From: Priapulus caudatus
Taxonomy: Eukaryota; Priapulida; Priapulimorpha; Priapulimorphida; Priapulidae
NCBI RefSeq assembly: GCF_000485595.1
Contig: NW_014577819.1
Coordinates: 71,038 to 135,037, forward strand
DNA: 64,000 nucleotides
Reading direction: 5' to 3'
The notes beneath the pieces were generated by a model that was given only the letters and a program-made list of their open reading frames with translations, was not told the DNA's origin and ran no database searches. Made by a program: the position numbers and the translations under genes. Positions 23,614 to 41,200 of the stretch are shown here, one piece after another. Every line of letters begins with the position of its first letter. Position 1 is the stretch's first letter.

Positions 23614-24297
23614 CCCCCGCCGTGGCCATTCCCTCGTTTCAATCATAGCACTCGATCCTCCGAGTGTAATCATTGCTTTCGACATGTAGGGGCCTACTAT
23701 CTTTAAATGCTAAGTTTAAACTTACAACAAAGATAATTGACTTGCAAGATACACGTTGATGTATATATTCGATAACGTTGCCAGGTTGGAACTATTCAAA
23801 TGTTTACATTTCGACGAAATGTGCGGCGCTAACAGTTTAGACGCCATCTGACGCAAAAATTATGCAACTTTTACTGGGAAAGAAATCGACAATTTTTCAA
23901 TACTGATAAAGTAAAAAATATATATCTTTGTTAGAATTTCACATATAACTATATAATTGAGATTTTTAATTATGAATGGCTTGGTATATAAAGTGACTAA
24001 ACATATCGCTAAAGATTCAAGAAAGTACGACAAGCAACATGTCTGCGCCCTCAGGAACTTGCCAAATTTCGAGATTGTGTGCAGTGTCCAGAATTAGAAA
24101 TAAAATTATAGCCACAGATTGGTCACTATTAGATAAGTGACGACGGAAAGTCATAGGACAACCTGTTAAAACTGTTGTTTTTCACAAGCACCCTAAAAAA
24201 GGTATTGACTATGGTTTACTAGTTCAACTTCAACTTGGGTTGTTGGGTATACAGTCTGAGTCTCTAGCACATCAGCGAACCACCGAGTGAATATGCA

Positions 24298-25082
24298 ATT
24301 TTTCTGCTCATCCGTTAACCCGACCAGGCTGTGTGACTAACGTCAATACCGGTTGATACTCATCCGTTAGCTCCAAGAAACGGTATTGCTAGGGTTAGAT
24401 ACCCTAGTATTGACGTTATTGACATTGACAGGGCTCGAATTAAGCGACGAGAAGGGCAAGGCAATTTTTTTAGGGCATGTGAGAAATCGCCTTGAATTTT
24501 CTCTAAAATGGAAGGGCACAGAGGCAATTTTAAAAGGCACCAAGGCAAGTCTCAAAATTTGAGAAGGGCACAAAGGCACTTTTGTAAAATAAAGGAAAAC
24601 TCAACAAATCATTACATCAACATCGTCTTGCTTTTAATGTACAAAACAATATGCCCCCATGTAAGCTTACACCGTAACACCGACCCCTGTACCCCCCTCT
24701 GCTAATGGAAGTACAGTAACAAGAAATTTTACATGCCCGCTATCAGGAGCGAATAATTATCCGATGCTGTTATTATTCCCTCCTGCGACTATCGGTTTTA
24801 AGCTCATCATTGCAACTACAGCACGCACGCGCACGTGTTATGTTGACTCGACTAAAAACGAAACTAGGGCAGTAGATTAAAGGGCACCGACGGCAATTAC
24901 ACAACAGGGCAAGGCAGGTGACTGCCGTCGGTTGGGTTGGATTTTCAGGGGCAGTACGGCGATTGATAGGGGCACCGACAGCAATTGCCGTCGGTGCCGT
25001 CGGTTAATTCGAGCCCTGGACATTGACGTATTGACGTGTATTGACGTTAGTCACACAGCCTGGTCGGGTTACTCATCCGTAT
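24298..25082. mobile_element. Nested pair: outer inverted-repeat element with a hAT MITE inserted
   Basis: Outer arms: 24300-24345 (TACTCATCCGTTAACCCG) and 25041-25082 (CGGGTTACTCATCCGT on the opposite arm). Inside, 24429-25018 has termini CAGGGCTCGAATTAA / TTAATTCGAGCCCTG and an exact 8-bp target duplication GACATTGA (24421-24428, 25019-25026), the hAT signature. The inner core repeats GGGCAAGGCA and GGCACCGACGGCAATT motifs and has no transposase. Confidence 0.75.
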
Positions 25083-25523
25083 GCTTAAGTTATATTCTGT
25101 ATGAACTAGCTATACAACTACTAGCTTTACAACTATACGACTACCAGTATTATATCGCCCTGGGAATGTTCCTACATTTTATTTCTACTTTGTTGCAACG
25201 TTTCCTTAATATTATTCCTTCTACCTTGTTGCACGTTGCAATAATTGCAACGTGAGTTTGAAACGTGAATAATGAAGCGTTTTCTGCTGCAATCCGCAGT
25301 GTTGCTCCGTCTATTATTTGATCAACTTTGTCTGTCTTCGATGTAGTTTCTTAGACTTTAAACACTACTCATTATGAGGTTACATGATTGGTGCCAGTGC
25401 TTGTATTTGTAAATGTTATCTTTTAATTGTTTTAGTTGTATAATATTGACATTGTTTTAACCTTTTTTCAGGTGCAGGTTAAAAGCAACAGTACTGCGTC
25501 ATAGCAAATTTTAACTCTGCTGA

Positions 25524-28443
25524 ATGCTAAGTATCATAACAATTTATATGGTAAATGTGAATATGAATGTAATAATAAATCGGCTGTTATCAAGTCATGT
25601 ACGATGCTGTGGAAAAATTATCAAACCATGTGATCATCCTATAAATTATGCTACAGAATATTATAGTTTGAAACAGAAAAGGTCGCTAACTACTGTTTCA
25701 AAATCGAGAATTGAGAACAATCTACATCGAAATATTTTCTCTCAGAAATTTAGAATTCCCAGAAGTTATGGTGAAGAAAGTAGGTGTAATAAGTTTACTC
25801 AGCAGTACAATCGTTTGCTTAGCACGTCTCCTGATCCAGATATCGCATTTAGCAATCCGTCAGTATCTAAGCGAATAGACATAATTATGAAAGAATATAG
25901 CAAGCTCCAAGCAAAGGTTTTATCAGGTAAGCTAAATCAGGTTTTATCCACCTGTGAACTGCCATATATTTTATTAAAACATTTACTGTATTATTTCAAG
26001 CTATAAAAAATACATGTTAACTACCACTGCAATAGGTGATTTAGCTGAAGAGGATGATGCAATACAAAAGGAAATCATGTCCAGACTTAACAGCTTACAG
26101 CCATTGATTGAAGTAGGATTGAACATGCAAGAGAAGAGAAAAGAGCTACTGGATTTAAATACACTAATAGCAGGTGTCGTGCCAGTATACTGTTCTGTAT
26201 ACATTTATTCGTTTGTAGAAAATCGTTTATAATTGATTAGTAAATTTAATGTATAGTACATTAGACATAGAGAAATTGGTGTTGTATAATATACGAGCTA
26301 GCTTATTGTTGATTAAATCTTACAACTCGTATAATATCAGTAATTGCTGTGAAAATAATTTTAAAATATTTAGCATGACACAACCGTTCTGTATTCTGTT
26401 TATGAAGATAGTGCAACAGATAGTGAGATGATGTGTGCTGCCTTGGAGGAGAAAAACTCATGTGAAGCCGAAATTCGAAAGCTGGACGAACAGGTTTTGA
26501 TATATGGTGTTTTACGTGATTTGCATTTGGAATTGCAGTTGGATTAATGAATTACAGATAACTTTTGTTATGGTTTGATTTGTTTGATTAAATTTTGCTA
26601 CTATAGTCATAATTCAACTTACATTAATTATTTTAATATACCATTAAGTTTAGTCAGATCCCCTTGTTACGGGGGTGCAGGGGAGTAAACGTCAGGGGAT
26701 AAAGTTAAATTTCTCAATCAGAGCTCTGTGGCATGCATGGACTAATGAAAATCCACAGATGGCTAGCTATTCAGAATAGTAATTGCATGTTGACTGTTTG
26801 CATGTAGCATTCTTGAAAGATGAAAAGGCAGATTTAATAAAAACTCATGCAGGGTAATGGTGCAGTATTAGTAACATGCAATACTAGTTACTTTTAGTTA
26901 TAAATCTTTTTACATTGATATTGCAGGTTATTGAGCTTTTATTACCTAACGAAACCTTGGACGACAATGACATTATATTGGAGGTTAGTGCTGGGATTGG
27001 AGGGCAAGAGGCCATGCTATTCGCCCAAGATATGTTTCTACTGTATGAAAACTATGCCGCAGAAATGGGCTGGAGCTTTGACATCTACGAACATGTACAC
27101 ACCGAGATTGGTACATAATTATAAAGTTAACAATTTCCAATAAGCAATTTTTTTCAGGGTACCAATGTTATTGTCAACATTTATTTGTTACAAACTGCAG
27201 ATTTTTATCTCTAAATTGTTGTAATCTTATTTTTACTTATCTTCTATTATTCAAAATGATAGTCTTGCAAATAGTAATAAACACAAACTTCCTCCTATAG
27301 GTGGCCTCAGGCGAGCAAGTGCTGGTATAAGCGGGCAGTGTGCTTACAAGCATCTAAAGTTTGAGAGTGGTGTGCACAGGGTTCAGAGAGTGCCAAAAAC
27401 TGAGAAAGCTGGCAGGATACACACCAGCACAGTGACTGTAGCCATCATGCCACAACCCAAAGAGGTCAGTCTTTCAACCAGATGTATGCAGCTATAGGGG
27501 AATCGTTAAATTGAATTATAATGTTTGTTTATGTAGTGCTGCAGATGAAAGATCCACTTATATAAATCGTTTCATATCAGATTTTGCAATAATGTAGATA
27601 ATACAGTGAAGAAAATTAACTGTCGACTGTTGCAGATTGATATAGTCATTCATCCAAAAGATATCACGATCGAGTGTACTCGGTCTAGTGGAAAGGGTGG
27701 CCAGAGTGTCAACACTACAGATAGCTGTGTACGCATAGTTCATAAACCAACAGGTAGGTACTACTAATGCTGAAGAGATTGTTGACGTGTTATGGCATCG
27801 TTTTCAAAATTCAGTTACACCTAGTTGTATTTTGCTGTTATGCTTCCAGCATAAGTTGAAGTGCTTCAAATGTTGATTCTAATAGTTAAATTGATATGGC
27901 AATACTTATCATTGTACATTTTAAGGAGTTGTATCAGAGTGTCAGACCGAACGTTCTCAGATGCAGAATAGAGAGAGAGCCATGAAAGTGTTACGTACAA
28001 GACTGTACAATGTTAAAGTTGAAAAACAGCAAGAAGAAGAGCGATCTCATAGAAAACTTCAGGTATGCTCTATGCATTTACTCACTTCAGCACGCCTGCC
28101 TTATTACCAAGTTACTGAGCAACCCTAAGCCAAGTTTAAGCTTTATGATTGGCACTGTCAGGATTAATAGTTATATAAATTTGCTCAGCTGTTGCACGCA
28201 CTATGCGTTCTCTTTCTCCTACAGGTTGGGTCAAAAAGCCGATCGGAGAAGGTGCGGACGTACAATTACCAGCAAGATCGCATCACAGACCACAGGATCG
28301 GTGTGAACCGGTTTCATATCCCAGAGTTCATGTCAGGTGGTAGCAAGTTCCACGACCTTGTCTTGGCTCTGCTCGAGGCAGACAGACGGGAACGACTCGT
28401 CGAACTCTTAGAGAAAGCTAATAATCCAAATGAGAGATCTTGA
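25524..28443 (+). CDS. MTRF1L: Mitochondrial peptide chain release factor 1 (MTRF1/MTRF1L type)
   Basis: Class I release factor that hydrolyses peptidyl-tRNA at UAA/UAG codons on mitoribosomes. Eight exons: 25524-25926, 26036-26173, 26408-26493, 26927-27110, 27301-27464, 27636-27753, 27926-28062, 28225-28443; 1449 bp, 482 residues, all in phase. Exon 4 carries [14 protein letters not shown], exon 5 [20 protein letters not shown], exon 6 the catalytic [14 protein letters not shown] with GGQ, exon 7 [17 protein letters not shown], exon 8 [20 protein letters not shown]. The basic, poorly conserved N-terminal 130 residues fit a mitochondrial targeting presequence; the start is the first ATG of the open frame and could be a later one. 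I cannot separate MTRF1 from MTRF1L with certainty; the codon-reading tip would need an alignment. Confidence 0.9.
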
Positions 28444-30750
28444 TGTAAGGCTATATGCTTAGGAAGATTGTGCTTGAAAATTGAGTTGAGGACACGCCAC
28501 ATTACAGCACCTGTTTGTGGGCGTCAGGATCCACATAAATTCCGTGTAGTTGAAAGTATTATTCATACATAAAACGAATATCTCAAACTTGGCTTGTTTG
28601 GTCTTTTAATGGACAATATACGTTCTTGAAGCTTGGTGGCTGAGGAAAACGGCCAGAACAGGGTGCAAAATGGTAATTTACCAATGTTATGTACATTGGT
28701 ACAAGCAGTTAGCACGGTCCGTGATACAGTACAGTAAAACTTGCATAAGTCGACACTTGGGACCAGCATATTTGTGCCGACTTACAAAAATGACGACATA
28801 CACGTAAGTCGTCATTTTGTCGACTTATATTTAGGGCTCCCCTCCCAGGCGCCCGTCATCCCTACGCAGTCATAAACATGCTCCACACATGACGTCAGTT
28901 TGCACCAGATACATAGCAGACATGAAACAATCGGTCCATACATCAATCGACACCGCTGTTGGCTATAACGCACGTATATCGTACGCACTAGTGGCAAGTG
29001 CGGCACACGCTGGCTATCTGTAACACCCGCTGTTGATTACACATTGGCACATATCTGCGACAGCCAGAGAGACCGGGTACAAGATGGCGTTGCGCAAAAG
29101 ATGCGTTGTTCCTTGACCGCCGAGAGTGGTTAAGCCGCGCACTTCCGCGGGACTGGGCGCACGCGACCGCGGGGTGTTGTATGTAGCATCTCGCGCTGCC
29201 CGCTATATACGAATTCGCGCGCCGAAGGAGGGCGGGCGCGCGAATCCGTATAGCGGGAAGCGTAACATCGCGCAGTTTTCGTCAGACGTACACCGGCTTG
29301 ACTACGGCGGCCTTGGGGAGGGCATTTTCTGCTGCTGCTGCTTTGCTGCTCCAGGTCCACGCTGCAGCAGGGACCAGTATTGCTTGCTGCTGCTGCTGCT
29401 TTGCTGCTGCATGGGCCAGTATTTCTTGCTGCTGCATGGGCGCGCTGCAGCAGGGGCCAGTATGTACGTGTACGTAGGATTAGCTACGTGTCAAAACTGG
29501 CACGGCCACGCCAGTACGTGCTCGCACGACGTGCCGTCGCCACGGGCAGCGCGGGGTCAAGTTGGTAAAAACCTGCCACGTACGCAACCAGGCGCGGCGG
29601 CGGCGGCGGTTTTGGAGATAGCATCTAGACCGCCCACGCCCACGTGGAGCGCCGTACGCGTCTTCGTTAAAACCTCTGTGATAGACATGACGCTACACTC
29701 GGCAGTAGCCCACGTCATCGCGTAGCGGCCAATGAGCGAGCGCATAGTCGCTGATTGACAGCGTTTCTTGGGGTTTCTTGTAGGAGCCACTACGTCTTAC
29801 CCTTGAGGCGCGCCACCCCAAAAATGTTTAGGGGCCGTTTGGAGATGGACTCCAGGCGTCGATCGCGAAATGTCGGTTGGATTCCGCCCTGTTTTCGCGG
29901 AGTTCGTTTTCAGAGCCCTGTTTAAGTTATCTGTCTAAGTGGACAATAAGGGGGCGGCGTATTCGCTGTGGGGGCGCGGCTTCCCCGTGCGCTGCGTGCA
30001 ACTACCGGGGCCGTCCGTCCAGCTCGTACATCCCCTAGACCGTACACTGCACCATCGGCATTTCTGATGACAACTTACAGATGGGAAATTACTGTTGTTT
30101 GTATTACATGAGACCTGTCTAAGGGCGCCGACTTGTACATATTGACGACTTAGGCGGGGGCTATTCCAATGGGTTTACTATGAGAAAATCGGGACTTTGA
30201 CTTCCATGACGACTTATGCGAGTTTTACTGTATACATATATAGCGCCCTGCCCATACAAAGGAAAACCGATTGGTCTCAGAAAACGAATTCACAATGTAA
30301 ACCCTACAAAATGAACCTACCTACAAGACGAACAAGTCGATTGTGTCTATTTTGACAGGTATGCTTATGAAAATATTTTCATGCTGTTTTTTTTCAGTTC
30401 AACTCATTCCTGTATTTAATACACTTAATACTCTCATACATTTTATTAATGTATTTGCCACATATTGCTTCAGTAAGTATATTGCATCTTTTTGTGTGTT
30501 TTAATAGACATGTATAGAAGACATTACTTTATGTCTGTTGGACATTTTTTAATCTGGCTCAATAAAGCTGGGAGAGGACAGGTACCGTGCTATTCAACTC
30601 GTGGATAGATGTATGGTAAGTGTTGATTGTAAATTGGCTCTAATTTCTGTCTAACAGAAGAAGAATAAAACAATGAACAGATTAAATTAAAGTACATCGA
30701 CATTTTTTTCTTTTAAAGTCTGTACAAATGCATTCTCTTCTCCATTGAAT
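28444..30750. other. Intergenic region between MTRF1-type gene and RPL12
   Basis: Contains the 3' flank of the release factor gene, the inverted-repeat element 28731-30229, and the RPL12 3' flank. On the minus strand an AATAAA at 30442-30447 could be the RPL12 polyadenylation signal. A 199-codon open frame at 29126-29725 lies in CpG-rich repetitive DNA (CTG runs) and has no coding character. Confidence 0.5.
28731..30229. mobile_element. 1.5-kb inverted-repeat element with CpG-rich core
   Basis: The left end ACAGTAAAACTTGCATAAGT at about 28732 and the right end CGACTTATGCGAGTTTTACT (30206-30227) are inverted repeats. Subterminal pieces GTCGACACTT/CGACTTACAAAAATGACGAC and GACGACTTAG/CGCCGACTTG pair as well. 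The interior 29040-29900 is strikingly CpG-rich against AT-rich surroundings and contains CTG trinucleotide blocks (29328-29450). No transposase is visible. Confidence 0.6.
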
Positions 30751-38017
<7,267 letters not shown>

Positions 38018-38207
38018 CCTGCTAGTTGATGGTAACTCGTATTACAATATAAAGAACGGAGTGGTGTGGATGAGTCCGATTAGGGACACGACCAAAAAGT
38101 TGCACCAAAATCCGATCACCGAAAACAGGAAAGAGGACCTTTTCTTTTGAACTCGCCAGGTGCAGACACTAGGCAGAAACAAGTGACACTGCTCAAATAG
38201 TTGTGTC
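38018..38207. promoter_or_regulatory. Shared bidirectional promoter region of RPL12 and PSMD8
   Basis: Only 190 bp separate the two ATG codons. On the minus strand CCTCTTTCC (complement of 38128-38136) looks like a 5' terminal oligopyrimidine start of the kind used by ribosomal protein mRNAs, which would give RPL12 a leader of about 115 nt. I see no TATA box for either side. Confidence 0.55.
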
Positions 38208-41200
38208 ATGGCTGCGTTGAAAGAAGTTGTCACTCTTTATCAAAATTTAACACAAGAATGGAATAAGAAAGCACCCAACTTGGAAAAATGTGGACAGCTT
38301 TTGGCAAAGTTAAAGGTGTGGTAAAGGCAATTGTATGAATGAGACCAGTTGAAATTACGAACTTGCATAATACTGTAATAGTTTCTTGACGGCAGTTTCG
38401 TCGGCAGCATGACTCAGCTCACTCACTTACTCGTAACTCGGCATGGCTCAGCTGTTACTTACTTACTTAGTGTTACTTTTAGTGCACTGTACGTCTATAT
38501 TTTGCGTAGGCCGTGGTTACGATTACGTTATGTTATGTTTTGCTATGTTTTGTTCTGGTACATATCCACTACACTGGATTATATTTATGATTATGAATAT
38601 GACATTGACAACGACAAGTCACAAGATAGCTGCCTACTGAGTACTAGTGACAAACATTGAAACAATGAAACATGATTTACATTGATTACATGAATAACTA
38701 ATAGTAATTTAACTCAATCGTCATTAACTAAGTTAATGATTAAGTAAGATCATGATTAACTAATGATTTAGGACGTGGATATTCGTCCGAGCATCGGGCA
38801 CCTGTTCGTATGCGCTATTCGTCCGAGCAGTTGTCGCGCATGCGCTGTTCATGTTGTATTACATAAATGTAATATAATGCTACTCTAGGGAGCCGCCTAC
38901 TCTCTAACCCCAACACCAACCACAACCACAAACCTACCCTAACACTAACTGTAAACTGACTCGGATCTCTTAATATACTTGAGTCATAGTACCAAACGCT
39001 ATCTATGGTGTATAACCATATACGCATGTATGCAGGGGAGTCACAACCGTAGGGCTGCCGTAGCAAAACGCTCATAGCAATTTAGCATTTTAGAGCATCT
39101 AGATTTTAAACTTTTCGGGGGGGAGACCCCCCAGACCCCCCCTTCACGCTCCCTACCTCCGGCACTTGTGCCGTGCGCCTGCGCATAGATAATATCCAAG
39201 GGGTAGTATACCAAGATACCCCTTGGGGTAGTATCTATGGCCTGCGGCATGCAACATGAACAGCGCATGCGCAACAACTGCTCGGACGAATAGCGCATAA
39301 GAACAGGTGTCCGATGCTCGGACGAATATCCACGTCGAATGATTTAATGATTGATTGATGATTAAACAAGATTTTGCAAGAGACATGTAACTCTATGGAC
39401 AATAGCTGGCACTAGTAGTAGTAGCGCTACTAACTGGTCCACGATTACAAAAAAGGGCTCGCTGGTAATCGAACTTGCATGTTTTGGTGAATACGAGGGT
39501 TCTAATACATTTTATCGTTACTCTAAACAGTTGCTGTTATTCAAGCAATTAAACAGTCATAAAAGTAGGGTTAAACACTTGATGATTCTCGTAAATATGG
39601 CTTTAATTAGCCCATTATTAAAATACTTTGTTCCAAAATAAATTTGAACTATTGTTTGCTAGTTGTAGCCTGATTGGTGCGGATATGAGACTAGTATAAT
39701 GGTCAATAGAGGACCGTTTCTTGAAGCTGCATTGACCCTGGTCTGTACAGTATTGCCACCGCCGTAATAATAAATAATCCTAATACTTTATTTGTCTTCC
39801 AGATTTCTTTAACTAGTCTGACATTTTTGCCAACAAGCAATACGTCTGCATCCAAACAAGAGCTTCTAGTTGCAAGTGAGTCAGAGGAAATCAGCTTTTC
39901 TATAAAGAAATATCAAATAGCATTATTCATTCTCTATTGTGTTTAGGTATATGTAATTATATGTAATAATAAAATGGTTCTCGTGAAAACACCGATCTAA
40001 TAACATATTCTATTCATCTATAACAGAATATATACATAATTAATTATCGTAAATTTGCTTCGGGTTTATTTTTTCAGTATCACAACAAGTGACAACAGAC
40101 TTCAGTCGTGAGTCAATGCTTATGCAGTATAAGCATTACATAGTTACATCATTTATTTGCAGGGGATGTGTTAGAGATTGGAGCACAGTGGAGTGTGGCA
40201 GTGAAAGACATACCAAGCTTTGAGAGATACATGGCACAGCTAAAGTGCTACTATCTAGACTACAAGTAAGTTATTGAAACTACAGTGTATCAGTCAGTGA
40301 ATTGGAACCGTTGGAGTATAATGGTTTTGCATTTTTTGATTTACCAATAGCTGTTCGGTTGTACACTTGTTGTAAGTTTTTAGTGCATGCTAGCATCCAG
40401 ACCTAGCATCACTATGAATTTACTATACAACTCGTGGGGGCGAAAAGGACTCGGGATGTCTAATTTGGGGGTCAAAGGTCAAGGTGTGTCAATGGAGGGG
40501 GAATATTTTCCCCTTAACTTAAGGTATAGGAGGAAATACGGAATTGCGGCACAAATCTCAACGGCTTGACTTACGCTCTTAATATTTGATGTATAGTGTG
40601 ATGGGGAGAAAACCCATCACCAGCGCGAAATTAGAGGTCACAGGTCAAAGGGCAGTGGGGGAAAGGTTTGTTCAACTTTTTTGTTTCAGCACTGACCTAC
40701 CATTTTTATAACTTTATTGATAGGACCATGAATTGTGCTTTCCGCTGACGTGCGAAGAGTAAGTGTCTGATAACCTTTTGACCCTCAAGAGGAGGGGTAA
40801 ACATGGATTTGTTGACAGTTAACAAAGGACTGAATTTTGCTATTTGCAACCTTTGCTCCTTCCTGCTTTTGCTATTAGAGCCCCCCCCCCACACACACAC
40901 CACCATCACCCTCCCCCTCCCCCACCCTCGCCCTCCCCCTCTGCCTCCCTCTACCACCCTCCTCCCACCACCCCCACTACGCTCGCGCTCGGCGCATATC
41001 CATGATAACATCAAGAGCCCATTAACCCCTGGGACAAGAGCCCATTAAGGGTTAATGGGCTCTTGATAACATGTGTGAATTCACATAGTGAAGTCATTAA
41101 AGTTACACAGCTGTATCTTTATTACTGTACTACCGGTATAGCAAAGCCTATCATAGATTTTAGATCTGTATTAGTAGTACCCTAGATATATGCTCTGAGC

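Larger units (their letters stand above)
21471..25523. other. Transposon-rich intergenic region
   Basis: Apart from the possible exon at 22388-22423, this stretch between CCDC89-like and MTRF1-type genes is non-coding. It contains the elements listed separately, a 94-bp perfect-looking hairpin at 22197-22290 (CTAGAACTATAGCCCTTG paired with its complement), and TA, GT and GA microsatellites. Confidence 0.5.

Noticed and set aside
29126-29725. 199-codon frame
   Set aside because: CpG-rich and CTG-repeat translation within a transposon-like element, no domain or splice support.
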